NCBI RefSeq assembly: GCF_000224145.3
Contig: NW_004190416.2
Span: 124,001-188,000, forward strand
Length of the DNA stretch: 64,000 bases
Direction of reading: 5' to 3'
Origin: Ciona intestinalis
Lineage: Eukaryota > Chordata > Ascidiacea > Phlebobranchia > Cionidae
The notes below the pieces were generated by a model. That model saw only the letters and a program-made list of their open reading frames with translations. It did no database searches and was not told where the DNA came from. The position numbers and the translations under genes are program-made. This document shows positions 47,954 through 58,727 of the stretch, one piece after another; the first letter of the stretch is position 1, and every line of letters begins with the position of its first letter.

Positions 47954-50569
47954 CACCCGGCGTTTTATATTTTTGTTTTTGTTTTACTTTTTCACCTCAA
48001 TTGCAATACTTTACTTCTCGAAATCGATGTTTTTCGTTTCGTCAATGTTCGTTCTGTTGCTGCTACCCTGCTTAGCTTAAAGCAGATGCGCGGCTCTCGT
48101 TGAACGTAATTCTATGCCAGTGAAAGGTGTAATTCGTCGTGAAGCGTATATTTTCTGATAACGCGGTTTATCTGCCGCGCCTATTCGCCCAGTCTTCAAA
48201 TGCATGGCCTTTGAAAACATAGACGCACCCTCGATCGCCTCTTCGTTCCAAAAGACCGCCCCCTTTCATCATGAAATTCAAGTTAATACAGCTGATACAG
48301 TAACTGGATCGCATATCCAGCTTACCTACAAAAACAGCATCTCTTGAACTCAGAAGGTGCTTTATCTTTTTCTTTTTTACTTTTCTTTGTTTTTTTTTTG
48401 TTTGTTCCTACTCGTTACGTCAAAACAATAAAGTATACGTTCCAATCCAACGGTTTTGTTCGTTAGTTTACGGTAAACAAATGTAACACTTTCGGAAATT
48501 TAAAATCTTAACGACAGTAGACCCTTTGTTTTATGGTTGTAAACGATACTTTACCTGTTACATCATAGAGCCGTTTGTGTTTCCGGGGCTGCATAACCCG
48601 TATGCAGTAGAAGACTGGTTTTGTGTATGAGTCAACTCGACTGTGGGCTACCCGTGCACGGCAAATAAGTCCACATCAAAAGTTCAACGTACGTTTTTAC
48701 ATAGGCAGCGTATGATAAGCAGACATTTCTGCTATCCGTGACAAGCGCGGGCGACCGGGAGTCTAGGTAAACGCAATTATCATGTGCTCCTTGCGCACAA
48801 ACACTGCTCAGAAGCAAGGCTCTCTTTTTAAAAAGGGGCAATCTACTCCGATGAGGAGGTGATATGCCTTAAAAGCTGCAGCGTCTCATTCTCCCCGTTC
48901 CGAGTTGCGGGGCTATTTACCCTGGCTTTATATTCGGAAATTAACCTGTGTTTACAAGGACAAGGAATGCAAGAAGTTCCATTGTGTAATATACTGGGTG
49001 GGGATGACTTGGCCGGATTTAAGCAGAATTTAATTAAACTGCCATAAAATGATAACTACCTCACGGCGCAGTGGTGCGGTTAAAGAATTTTGGCGTCGAT
49101 TTGTTTGCGGTCGATTCGATAACTATTAAAGGATGCTATTAAAACTAACTGTTATCGTGTATTGAGTAATTAGAGTTGAAGTACCCCGTGCCACATAGTA
49201 CCGGTTGTAGGAACATTGATACATGTTAGTGAATGTATGAGTTTAGTTAGATCATGGTGGGCGAAGTAAAAGGCCTGGCTTTAACACACTTACCCGTAAA
49301 GAGAACTCCTTTTCGTATTAAAGTGCCTGCGGCGTCGGGACGTTTGATCAAAATGACGCCATTTAGACCTCGTGTAGAAACACCGTGGAATTCTACCTTA
49401 ATGATGTTCACAACACGACAGATTACGGCTTCTTCAGCCTTATGCCCATGCTTCGCAAGGTGCGTGCGCGACGAAGCGTAAACGCGTACAGGTGCGAGTA
49501 CTTGGCCGAGTTCAAGACGCTGTTTATTTGCGCAACAAGCCTGAGTTATGACGCTAAGACCTTATGCGTCTTTCTCTCTCTAAACTGCGGCTATCGCCTC
49601 TAATCTCATCCGTTCGTTTGCCTGACCACGCGACGCTAGTGTTAGAACTGGATGTTTAACCCAAAACAGGATGATAAGCAACGGACAAAACCGCGTTTCT
49701 ATTCCCATAAGTAGGCGATGTGAACTTTGTGTGATGTCCCTACTAAGATGCGGAACTAATCGTATCTTGACAGGGCGGGTGTTAAAACCCGAAATCGATT
49801 TGGGTTATCCAAATTTTGTGGCCACGAACCAAGCAGTCAGTTAAAACTTTTTATATAACCATAATGTTAGGTTCCGTTCGGGAGTTTATAGTTGGACGTT
49901 TCCTATGGACGAAATGGGAATCATGAATTTCCAGTTTTAAGAACTTTCAATTTTCTCTTTGCGAATATTTCTAAGAAACCTCGAGATTACTCACCTCCTA
50001 ACTCTTTGTCCCCACCTCCCGGATGCTAATTTAATATCGATGAGAGCAAAAACAACAGCAATATAGTTAACCTTTTTATTTGCTTATAAAGTTCAGAGTG
50101 TGTATGCAGTAGTCTGAATTTTCACAGGAGTTAAGAATTCTTTAAAAAAAAAAACGTTCAAACATTAACTTTTAACTGTATCCTTTCCACGCCCCCATTT
50201 TCATTTATTAGGGGAGCAATAAACATTTATCAAAAAATCTTCGTTTGTATTTCATGTTTCAGTATTGTGGTGTAAGTATAAGGTTTAATAAGTTACTGGA
50301 AAATTTTAGAATATTGCAGCTTCGGGAATGTTAAATATTGACATGGTTATTAACGATTTCGCTGTTAGTGGTCAGCGACATCGGACATAAATGTCAATAT
50401 TTTATTTCGTGAGAAATGTTTGGCCCCCAATGTTTCGAAACCAAGATTCTAGATTGCTTTTAAAGTAAGTGCATTTTACATTAATATTTCGTTTTTAAAA
50501 ATGCAATATTTCTGTATTAGTTAGAAATTCCTTTAAAAATGTGGTAAGAATCTTGAAAACTGCTACACC
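47954..50569. other. RGM 3' flank and EFR3 5' flank, no gene seen
   Basis: CpG-rich until about 49.9 kb, then abruptly AT-rich up to the EFR3 start. No supported coding frame. An AATAAA at 48427-48432, followed by T- and GT-rich sequence, is a plausible RGM poly(A) signal, implying a 3' UTR near 0.5 kb. Confidence 0.5.
48427..48432 (+). terminator. Candidate poly(A) signal for RGM
   Basis: AATAAA about 475 bases after the RGM stop, followed within 40 bases by TTTTGTTCGTTAG. Confidence 0.45.
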
Positions 50570-52927
50570 ATGAGTTGCTGTTCTTGTTTTTCTGCTCTAA
50601 GGCCACAATATAAAAGATTAGTTGACAGTATTTACCCTGCTAACCCTGAAGATGGGTTGGTTCGGAGTGAGATGGAAAAATTAACTTACTATGCCGCGTC
50701 TGCACCGGAAAAACTTGATCGAATCGGGGATTATTTGGCACGAAGGCTCACAAGAGACATGGCAAGGAAAAGAGAAATGCCTGTCGTGATCGCCATGGAA
50801 GCTTTAAACCAGTTACTGCTAGCTTGTCATGCGCAGCAGATTAATCTGTTTGTTGAGAGCTTTTTAAAAATGGTGGCTACGCTGCTGGAGTCTGACAACC
50901 CTGAGTTTCTGACTCTTGGCACGAATTCGTTTGAGAAGTTTTCTGAAATTAAAGAGGACACGGCTTCATATCATCGAAGGTATGATTTCTTTGTTTCAAA
51001 GTTTAGCTCAATGTGTCACAGTCAGCAGAAGAACAGCGCAATACGACAGAAAGTGCAGCTGCATGGTGTCAGAGGTTTAAGAGGGGTTATACGAAAAACT
51101 GTAACAGACGAACTACAAGTTAATATATGGGAAAAGCAGCATATGGATAAGATAATTCCATCACTGTTGTACAGCATGCAAGATGACCCTGATTCGAGTT
51201 TGACTGAGGAGGCATCACCGGGAAATAATAAAAATAATGTGAATCATTCAGCTTTGGCAGAAGAAGCATTGAGGGAGCTTTTTTCTCGCGCAACATTCGC
51301 AAATGTGTCTGCAGCTCTTGTACCTGCACTATCACATATGGATAACCATAGTTTATGGGGCCCGAAAAATGGTTTCGCAATTAAGTGTTTTAAAGTTATA
51401 ATGTATTCTATACAAGCACAATACAGTCATGTTGTTGTTAAAATGCTTCTTGATCATTTGGATGAAAACACAAAAGAAGATGATGATATTAAAGCAAGCA
51501 TGTTACAAGTTCTTTGTATAATAGTTCCTATACCTTCTTCTGCTGCTATAGGGCCTTCAGTTTTGGATGTATTTAATCGCATATCAAAACACCTGCATTT
51601 GTGTGCGGACAGCAAACCACACAGCAAATTTGAGGAGGCTCTTATTGAAACAACAGGTGTTCTTGCTGCCGTGGTGCCAGATTACCAAAAACTAGAAACC
51701 ATGACATTTTATGTGAACCGTGCGAATGAGGTTCTTCATAACAGCGAAGACCTGAATGAAACGGATGTAGAACAAAACTTTGCTCATTTGCTTCTGCTGT
51801 GTTTGGTACAAATAGCAAAAACTTATCACTGCAGCAACATTTCAAATTTAACAGTAACACTGTTGGAGCCGCTGTTAAAAGTTGCATTTTCTGCCCAACC
51901 AGGCGATCGCCTACTTGCTCAAAGTTTGTTAGCTTCGTTGCTTGATAAGAATAAAAATTATGGAAAACTTAAGTTGGTTTCACATCAGCGAGAAGTTGAA
52001 TCTCTTAAACTGATAACATCAACTGCTGGCAAATATGATGGTGATTTTCTAGAGCGCAGGTTGCCTAGTATCTACAATTGGTTGTACAGTAGCTACACCC
52101 TTGAAACAAACACCATTGCCAACTTCACTTCATTATACAAATGTGCGGCAGTGCTTTGCCTCTCTATAGTTTCCCATGATGTGATTATGGATGTGACACG
52201 AATCATGCTTGCTGTACAATCTGTAGCTGTTGATTCAATTAGCAACTCTGGCATGACTCACTTTTCATGCGGCGTGCTTGCTTCTACAAGCTGTTGTTTA
52301 TTGATTCTTGCGCACGTATCAGCTGTTCCTGAGTTCCAGCATTATGTGAATCAGGTCATTCACGCCCGAGAAAAATTTGCCCTTCAGTTTTTGCCTAAAA
52401 ACGCACTCGATAGCCATGTTAACCACAAACCACAGAAGCTATCACCAGAAAATGCAGAGAAGGTTTATTTCAACAGCTCAGAGATATACAATGCTCTTAA
52501 AGGAAGAAGTGGATACAATATCGAGAAATTAACCAGGCCTTTTCAGGCAAACTTACAAATGGATACTCTCAGCTCAGATGCTCAACGTTCAATAGATGTT
52601 GAATCAATCAACATTGAATTCTCAGTTGATAAACAGCAGTCAGTAGTCATGGAAGATGGAACAATGTCAGCGGAAAACATAACATATGAATATCTGAAGC
52701 AAGTCTTTTATAAGCCACCCATGAGTAAAGAAGAGCGTCTAGCTAAGCAGAAAAAGCTTGCCGACCATATTAGAAGCGCTCCGTTTGAACAATTACTGTC
52801 GGAAATGCAACCTGACCCTGTAGATTCAACGCAGAAACTTGTAAGTCAGTTATTAGAGGACGAGGATCTGTATGTACAAGACTATGATCTTGAATCTATG
52901 GAATATCCGTCAATTTACGCTTATTAA
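50570..52927 (+). CDS. EFR3: EFR3 plasma-membrane PI4K scaffold, single coding exon
   Basis: 785 residues in one exon (human EFR3A about 821). EFR3 is a palmitoylated, helical-repeat protein that anchors the TTC7/FAM126 and PI4KIIIalpha complex at the plasma membrane to make PI4P. The N-terminus MSCCSCFSALRPQYKRLVD matches the family, with three clustered cysteines as palmitoylation sites and a following basic surface. The rest is alpha-helical HEAT/ARM-like: 'RRLTRDMARKREMPVVIAME', 'NSFEKFSEIKEDTASYHRRYDFF', 'LHGVRGLRGVIRKTVTDELQ' and 'ELFSRATFANVSAALVPAL' are hallmark EFR3 segments. The C-terminal 'YEYLKQVFYKPPMSKEERLA' and acidic tail are also family-typical. Vertebrate EFR3 genes have many introns and none is visible here, so introns were lost or the gene was retrocopied. 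Coding DNA is strikingly CpG-poor. Confidence 0.93.
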   Translation: MSCCSCFSALRPQYKRLVDSIYPANPEDGLVRSEMEKLTYYAASAPEKLDRIGDYLARRLTRDMARKREMPVVIAMEALNQLLLACHAQQINLFVESFLKMVATLLESDNPEFLTLGTNSFEKFSEIKEDTASYHRRYDFFVSKFSSMCHSQQKNSAIRQKVQLHGVRGLRGVIRKTVTDELQVNIWEKQHMDKIIPSLLYSMQDDPDSSLTEEASPGNNKNNVNHSALAEEALRELFSRATFANVSAALVPALSHMDNHSLWGPKNGFAIKCFKVIMYSIQAQYSHVVVKMLLDHLDENTKEDDDIKASMLQVLCIIVPIPSSAAIGPSVLDVFNRISKHLHLCADSKPHSKFEEALIETTGVLAAVVPDYQKLETMTFYVNRANEVLHNSEDLNETDVEQNFAHLLLLCLVQIAKTYHCSNISNLTVTLLEPLLKVAFSAQPGDRLLAQSLLASLLDKNKNYGKLKLVSHQREVESLKLITSTAGKYDGDFLERRLPSIYNWLYSSYTLETNTIANFTSLYKCAAVLCLSIVSHDVIMDVTRIMLAVQSVAVDSISNSGMTHFSCGVLASTSCCLLILAHVSAVPEFQHYVNQVIHAREKFALQFLPKNALDSHVNHKPQKLSPENAEKVYFNSSEIYNALKGRSGYNIEKLTRPFQANLQMDTLSSDAQRSIDVESINIEFSVDKQQSVVMEDGTMSAENITYEYLKQVFYKPPMSKEERLAKQKKLADHIRSAPFEQLLSEMQPDPVDSTQKLVSQLLEDEDLYVQDYDLESMEYPSIYAY

Positions 52928-52979
52928 GTTATTTCTTTAATTTTAAATTTGACAGTGCAATTTTCTGCAGCATATACAG

Positions 52980-53168
52980 TATATTTGGGTGGGATAAGAT
53001 TGGGTATTTTATTATTCTATTTTTTTATTCCATTTGGTAATACACAAAGCACACTCAAAGAATTATAAAACTGTATCGTTACGACTCCCATAGACTGTTG
53101 TTAATTGTTTAAAACACAATCAGGATACTTGGATTAAGGTGCCCGGCTTTCCCCACCGTACTATATAG
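52980..53168 (-). mobile_element. MITE-like repeat copy
   Basis: Left TATATTTGGGTGGGATAAGA, right GCTTTCCCCACCGTACTATA. Interior AAAGAATTATAAAACTG and GTTTAAAACACAATCAGG. It begins about 50 bases after the EFR3 stop, so it may be part of the 3' UTR. Confidence 0.8.
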
Positions 53169-54433
53169 ATAAAAGTAAAATATGTTATTTTATTTTTGTC
53201 ACAAATTATATTGGTACTTACTGGTTCCTGCTACACATGAATCATGCTATGATTTGTGCTTTTAATGTTTTCTATTTATTTGTAAATTTATGTCAAGTGA
53301 AATAATATTCCTATGTTTTTTAATGTTAAAATGTCATCATAGGCGAAATGTTATTGTTGTTATTCCAACTTTTGAAACAGGGGTGACATTGTATGTTTTA
53401 GCATCAAGTAGCTTTAACCTTGTTAGTTGTCTATAAAAAAAAGCAGAGCGAAGTTATTACATTCACCACATTAATCAATGAAGTTCCCCATGTTGAATGA
53501 CCATACGTGTAACTGCATTTTAACAGTGGCACACCAGATTTTGTTAAAAATTTAAATAACATGGCGCCTGTGAATGCCATCATGTTGTAAAAATGTTTTT
53601 GTGTGACCGGAATTAAAGCATTTAGCGGTAAATTGCTCATTCATACACCTTATGCTCTCATAAACACCCACTCTTAGCTGTCAACAAATTGTGCTTAATT
53701 ACTTATATACTCTGACAATTTTTCTCTAATATGGTGATTATGTAATGCATTTTGACAGATACAGTACCACAGTAGTTATATATATATGTGTGTTTATATT
53801 TATTGATATTTTTGTTTTCCAGATCCAAATATTTAGAAAAAACTGTGATATACCATACTGTATAATGTGACTTAGTGGCTTGATTAGCCTATAATGTTGA
53901 GAATAACAGAATGTGGCAATCAAACAAATGGAAATCCTCCAAATACAGCTGACTAATAGTGATCTCATGTGATGATTGACCTAATTAAAATCTTTTTACT
54001 TACACTTTTATATTTGTTTTGCATTTAAAATGTGCTATAATAATAGTAGAACAGTTCTTGGTATATCTTTTTATCTATAGATAGAATAATCGGTGTCTCT
54101 GTACTGTCTGTAACACACCACCTTTTTTTAGTGGTACTGGCAATGCAACATTATTTCTTGGTAATTGATTATTAAAAGGTTAACTATTTAGTTAGCTAAC
54201 CTGTACTAAGAACATATTGTGTATTTTTACCTCTTTTCTTCTTAAAAGTACCTTGTTTTAAGTGAAAAAAACAGTTTAATTTATAGTGTAAAAAACTGTT
54301 AATTAAATAATACCTAAAGTTGTAATTAAAAAAAATTCTTGTTTTAAACGAAAGAAACAATTTAAGTTATATTGTTGTAACGTGGTAATTAAATAATAGC
54401 AAAGAGTTTGTAAATTTTTATTACAAAGTTAAG

Positions 54434-54444
54434 TTTCTTTACAG
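54434..54444 (+). promoter_or_regulatory. 3' splice acceptor just upstream of EDF1 ATG
   Basis: TTTCTTTACAG, a strong pyrimidine tract plus AG, 19 bases before the start codon. It serves either a 5' UTR intron or spliced-leader trans-splicing, which is common in Ciona. The sequence cannot separate the two. Confidence 0.6.
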
Positions 54445-54463
54445 GTATTACCTATCAACAAAT

Positions 54464-54910
54464 ATGCATAGCAACACTGATTGGGATTCTGTTACTTACT
54501 TGCGGAAGCCAAAACCCAAACCCGGGGCGGCAAAATCAAACCAGGCGGTGAATGCTGCCATGAGAAAAGGGGAAGATGTAGAAACGAGACAAAAATTTGC
54601 GGCTGGAACGAACAAAAAAGCGGCTACGAGCAAAAACACTGCAAAGCTAGACCGAGAAACGGAAGAACTTCATCACGAAACAGTGTCTCTTTCTGTTGGT
54701 CGCTTGATCCAAAAGGGACGCCAACAAAAGGGCCTCACGCAGAAGGAGCTAGCGACGAAGATAAATGAAAAGCCGCAGATAATCAATGAATATGAGTCAG
54801 GCAAAGCAATTCCAAACAACCAAATCTTGGGGAAAATTGAGCGGGCGATCGGTATAAAACTTCGTGGCAAAGATAAAGGGCTGCCCCTGCAGGCTCCTGG
54901 TAAAAAGTAG
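54464..54910 (+). CDS. EDF1: Endothelial differentiation-related factor 1 / MBF1
   Basis: 148 residues, the same length as human EDF1, in one coding exon. MBF1/EDF1 is a conserved cytosolic and nuclear protein that bridges activators to TBP and is recruited to collided ribosomes. The N-terminal MBF1 domain is clear: [20 protein letters not shown], the [14 protein letters not shown] segment, then [20 protein letters not shown]. The C-terminal helix-turn-helix (about residues 81-135) reads [32 protein letters not shown] and [17 protein letters not shown]. The start is set by family alignment and by a splice acceptor immediately upstream. Vertebrate EDF1 has introns within the coding sequence and this copy has none. 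Confidence 0.95.
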   Translation: MHSNTDWDSVTYLRKPKPKPGAAKSNQAVNAAMRKGEDVETRQKFAAGTNKKAATSKNTAKLDRETEELHHETVSLSVGRLIQKGRQQKGLTQKELATKINEKPQIINEYESGKAIPNNQILGKIERAIGIKLRGKDKGLPLQAPGKK

Positions 54911-55699
54911 TTCAACTGGAATTTTAAAGCATGTGTTATGAAGTACAGTCAATAGAACAGAGAGAGATATCAATTAAAAACCAGTTTTTAGGTTCTTAAT
55001 CGCAATTGTACCAAAATGCCAAATCCTAACTAACTTTCCAGCTGCATTTGCTCTAACTAAGCTTGCTGTTAAAGTGTTTCTGCTTTTCAATAATTCATTG
55101 TTGTAACATAAGGGGTGCCTTTAAGTTTGTTTTGTAGCAAGTACTTGTGTGTTGTGTTTAAGGGTTTGTGTTCATTCATGCTAGCTGCTAGAGAACAACC
55201 TATTTCAGGAATATGCAACAAAATGTCAGTTAAAATGCAGATAATGCTATCTAGTGAATAATGTATTTACTGTGAGTTATTTAAGTTGCAAGTCTTATCA
55301 TTTTCATACAACTAAAAAATCATAAACTCCCGAATTTTTATTTGGTGAGAAACTTATAAATTTGTACCAATGGTCAAGTCATACACATATGTGTGTTTAT
55401 TATATAATATGTTCTACTGTAGCTGCATATTGATTGTAATATTGATTTGCGCATTTAAAAAGCCAACTAATAAGGATTTGTTTGTGTTCATTACCCATCC
55501 AATATAGTAATGTAAATTTTACAAGGTAATACTAGTACTACACCAGAATCAAAACTACCAATGCTATTTTGCTGTGCTCACATCATAACATGACACTATG
55601 CTGTATATAACATCCCAGTTTCTGTTTCAGGAGCGAGGATTTTTCTAAATTAATGTTTATTGTGTCTTTGGGTCGGTAGATTTGTTTCACTCTACAATC
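54911..55699. other. EDF1 3' flank, nothing else seen
   Basis: AT-rich spacer with no coding frame or clear repeat. An ATTAAA near 54975 could serve EDF1 polyadenylation. Confidence 0.4.
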
Positions 55700-57517
55700 A
55701 TGTCTGTGTCTCCTGATGTGGTCCCAACTATGGAACCAGTGAATAAACCGTATACTGAAACTGTTCCTTCAATTGTAAGTATTAATAATACAATACAATC
55801 AGAAACCAGATATATATATATATATATAATATACCGTCTTTCCGCACGCTTTTGTTTCCACTAACAGTTTAACTTAAAAATGTTAAAACCATAAGCTCCA
55901 TGTTTTTTATATGTGTTGCTATTAATCTACATGCGTGTTTTATATATTATTATTCTTGTATCAGCCAATAGTTATTAGTTATGTGTTGTTATTAAGCCTA
56001 AATCATAAGCTACAATGCAGATATATTTAATTTGTTTGCGACAGATATGACACGGCTGAGGTAATACCTAATTAAAACACTGTTATGGGCTTTTGCACTA
56101 TAAATAGATATCTCAGTATTAATATATATATTTATGTGTGTGTGTGTGTGTTTGCTTGTAACTTAACACATCTTAACACATCTAACACATCTTGTAACTT
56201 AACACCCGAAAGGCCATAAATGTAAAGCTATAGTTATTAATTTAAGTTTAAACATATTTTACATATAAGGTTTAAAATAATGGGCCAATCCTGGGTTTAA
56301 TCCCAGGACCCATAGCATGTCACATTGCGGGACCTCACCCACATAGAATAGAATCTTTAGGCAATTGGACTAACTAACCATCTGACTTTACTGACTACAT
56401 TGTATTACAGTCAGTCGAACAACAACAGGAACAAATATTGAAAGCAAAATATGGAAATCTTGCCAAGAAAGGAGGCTCGAGTTTGTTGCAGAAGAGATTG
56501 GCTCAGAAGGGTGGGGTAAGTGGGTTTCTATGTATGTGGCTAGTAGGCATATTCATACTGTAGTTTGGCTCTTATGCATGTGTTTTTCTAAACCTTATGC
56601 TTTGCTCTATATGCAGTGATGTGGCCCAGGGTTTCAGGTATTTTTTTTAAAGATAAAAACTGATTTATTCTGGATGCACCATTGAATATATTATATGCGA
56701 GTATGATTCTGGACCTGATGCTTGGCTTTATGTTTTACAAGACAGTTCATTAGGGTTTAAGCATGTTTTAGTAGCGGTATAGGATTTATTTTTAGAGACC
56801 AATGTAGGTATTAAATAAAACTTTGCCACATAAACCAATTATATATTTGCATGTTTGATTCCCCATAAGAAAGCCACTTTTCTTGTTTATACCTGTTGAA
56901 AAGTTGGTGTATAATAAACTGCTTAGAACTATCTCAGGCAACATTGTTCTTGTATACAAATTAAAAATTTGTCCCGTGCACGCCAATTTATTAAACAGAA
57001 CCAAATCTGTACTATATTAAGTAGGAATTCCTAATATGACATGTGGCTTGGAAATGTAAGTGCTTTGCACATCGATTTTTAATGATAGTACGCGTGCACA
57101 GGAAAAAACACTTGCACACGCGCAAGGGAAAAAAGGCTTTTATGCGCGAGATCCCTGTCATGTTTCGCATAGAGCTGAGACTTTAACTAATTGCGTTCTA
57201 ATTTAATACTGTGTATAGCTTTGCAAAACTGTACGCCAATGCATGTATGTATGGTGGGTTAATCAATTAAAAAATGCATGTCGCATACCTCACAATACAA
57301 TGTTTACAAGTCTGTCCCTTAAAGCTTCTTCAAACCACAGAACAAATACTTTGATTCTGGTGACTACAACATGGCCCGTGCTAAAGTTGGAGGGAAGCAG
57401 AAAATCCCCATCGAAGTCAAAAAAGAGGTCACTGGCGACCACATGCCCACACCGGATGAACTTCCAAGAGTAAGGAAAGCCTCGCAGAGCAGCCTGGTTA
57501 TTCCTCAGCTGAACTGA
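55700..57517 (+). CDS. ENSA: Alpha-endosulfine / ARPP19, three exons
   Basis: Exons 55700-55774, 56411-56515 and 57341-57517, all phase 0, giving 118 residues (human ENSA 121, ARPP19 112). When phosphorylated by Greatwall/MASTL, these proteins inhibit PP2A-B55 and allow mitotic entry. Exon 2 has the family helix ([20 protein letters not shown], then LLQKRLAQ). Exon 3 opens with the invariant [14 protein letters not shown], where the Ser of FDSGDY is the Greatwall target. It then has [13 protein letters not shown] and a C-terminal RKAS that resembles the conserved PKA site. The ENSA-or-ARPP19 choice is not meaningful outside vertebrates. The N-terminal exon is short and poorly conserved. The next gene, CNBD2-like, converges from the opposite strand 1.2 kb away. 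Confidence 0.93.
55806..55832. repeat. (TA)n microsatellite in ENSA intron 1
   Basis: About ten uninterrupted TA units. A (TG)n run of about ten units lies further on at 56130-56151 in the same intron. Confidence 0.8.
56279..56358 (+). repeat. SINE-like fragment in ENSA intron 1
   Basis: TAATGGGCCAATCCTGGGTT, then CCCAGGACCCATAGCATGTC and ACCTCACCCACATAGAATAG. It is the best-preserved copy of the family also seen at 8872, 18538 and 20675. Confidence 0.65.
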
Positions 57518-57616
57518 ACTCATCTTTGATTGTATTTTCTACACATCCAACAGCAGCACTGGCTTAATTGCTTTTACCCTTACAATATTAATAGATATTC
57601 TGTTACTTCTGCTACC

Positions 57617-57687
57617 AGGCATAATGTAAATAATCTTTTAGCGGCTCTTTATTTCAAATGAACAGCTAAAAGATTATTCTTACATAG
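57617..57687. repeat. Short palindromic repeat
   Basis: GTAAATAATCTTTTAGCGGC and GCTAAAAGATTATTCTTAC are inverted around a 20-base loop. The same arm text occurs at 6488-6515, 13736-13756, 16563-16590 and 62520-62545, so it is a dispersed family. Confidence 0.65.
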
Positions 57688-58284
57688 AGTTTAGTGCGGC
57701 AAATTCGTTGTTCTTACTTTTCAGTGTTTCTGTATTGCCCGAAAATGTTCCTGATGAGTCTGCAGGCCACAAATAACCTTCCTTTAACTCTCTGCGATTT
57801 TCGGAATAATTTTTCTATGTCGTTGACAATCTAGCTTTACCCATTAAAAAACTATAGAAATGTTACTTTGCTGTAAAAAGAATTTTAACCTCTTTTTTTA
57901 GGACGCTGCGTATAGATCAATTTCTATTTATTTTAATTCTGGTTTTTTTCTTAATGTTCTAAACTGTATAAGAAGAAAGTGAGGCTAAGAATTGTGTTGC
58001 AAAATTTTAACTGTTCTGTGAATTTTCTTGACCAGCAAAACACAAACCAGATTTTCTATACGTGTTTGTAGATATGGAAACCTCACTTTCAGGAAAGTCA
58101 TCCTTGCCTACAGCCTTCTGCCATTCGTTGTCCGTCCATAGTTTCAATGCTATCATTTGTACATAACACCAATAAATGTTTTTACCACTAAAAATGTTGC
58201 TGAAACTTTTTTTGTGTGGATCTGGGTATTTAAATAATTAAATATAAACAATTTAAGATACACTCTTACAGTTACGGTCATATG

Positions 58285-58412
58285 CTGGACCGTGGCATAA
58301 TGTTTAGTGCGTCGCCTCCAATCCCGAGGTAATAAGCCCATCTGTGTTATAACCAGTGGTTATCCGGCCACGCGAGGATAAATTAATTTTAATTCATTCA
58401 TTCATTCTTGGA
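58285..58412 (+). mobile_element. SINE-like element
   Basis: A degraded tRNA-like head (TTTAGTGCGTCGCCTCCAAT, CCCGAGGTAATAAGCCC) followed by the common module (TCTGTGTTATAACCAGTGG, CCGGCCACGCGAGGATAAA) and an ATTCATTCATTCATTC tail. Confidence 0.65.
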
Positions 58413-58524
58413 AAAAAATCTGCGAACGTGTTTAATACTCATTTTGAACCCAAAACAAGTTTTCATAATACTTTTTTAAATTTTGATTTATCTCTTCGAA
58501 AACGATAGTGAAGATCATGGTATT

Positions 58525-58612
58525 TAAGCAACAGTAAAACCACAGTTGTTAAAACACGTTATAGATAAAACGTGTGGGAAGGAGTAAAAAAGCGTAGCTG
58601 CTTAACCAAACT
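58525..58612. repeat. Dispersed repeat shared with 62685-62770
   Basis: ACAGTTGTTAAAACACGTTA, AAAACGTGTGGGAAGGAGT and AAAAAGCGTAGCTGC reappear with few changes at 62685-62770. Confidence 0.6.
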
Positions 58613-58727
58613 TCGTAATAAAACGTGCACGCAAAAGTGAATAATATATAAAAACAGTATTTTAATGACAGAGTCGCCCAATGAATACAAATAATAATGG
58701 CAAAGATATCACTCTACAATTTCGCAG

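Larger units (their letters stand above)
52928..54463. other. Intergenic region with one MITE-like copy
   Basis: AT-rich 3' flank of EFR3 and 5' flank of EDF1. It holds the MITE-like copy at 52980-53168 and no supported gene. A TTTCTTTACAG acceptor ends at 54444, 19 bases before the EDF1 ATG. Confidence 0.55.
57518..58727. other. Convergent intergenic region with repeats
   Basis: Between the 3' ends of ENSA and the CNBD2-like gene. It holds a short palindromic repeat (57617-57687), a SINE-like element (58285-58412) and a fragment shared with 62685-62770 (58525-58612). No gene seen. Confidence 0.55.

Noticed and set aside
27400-50000. Possibility that the GC-richer block is foreign DNA or contamination
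   Set aside because: It contains several copies of the same MITE-like family found in the flanking AT-rich DNA, plus a SINE tail, and a chordate RGM gene. It belongs to the same genome.
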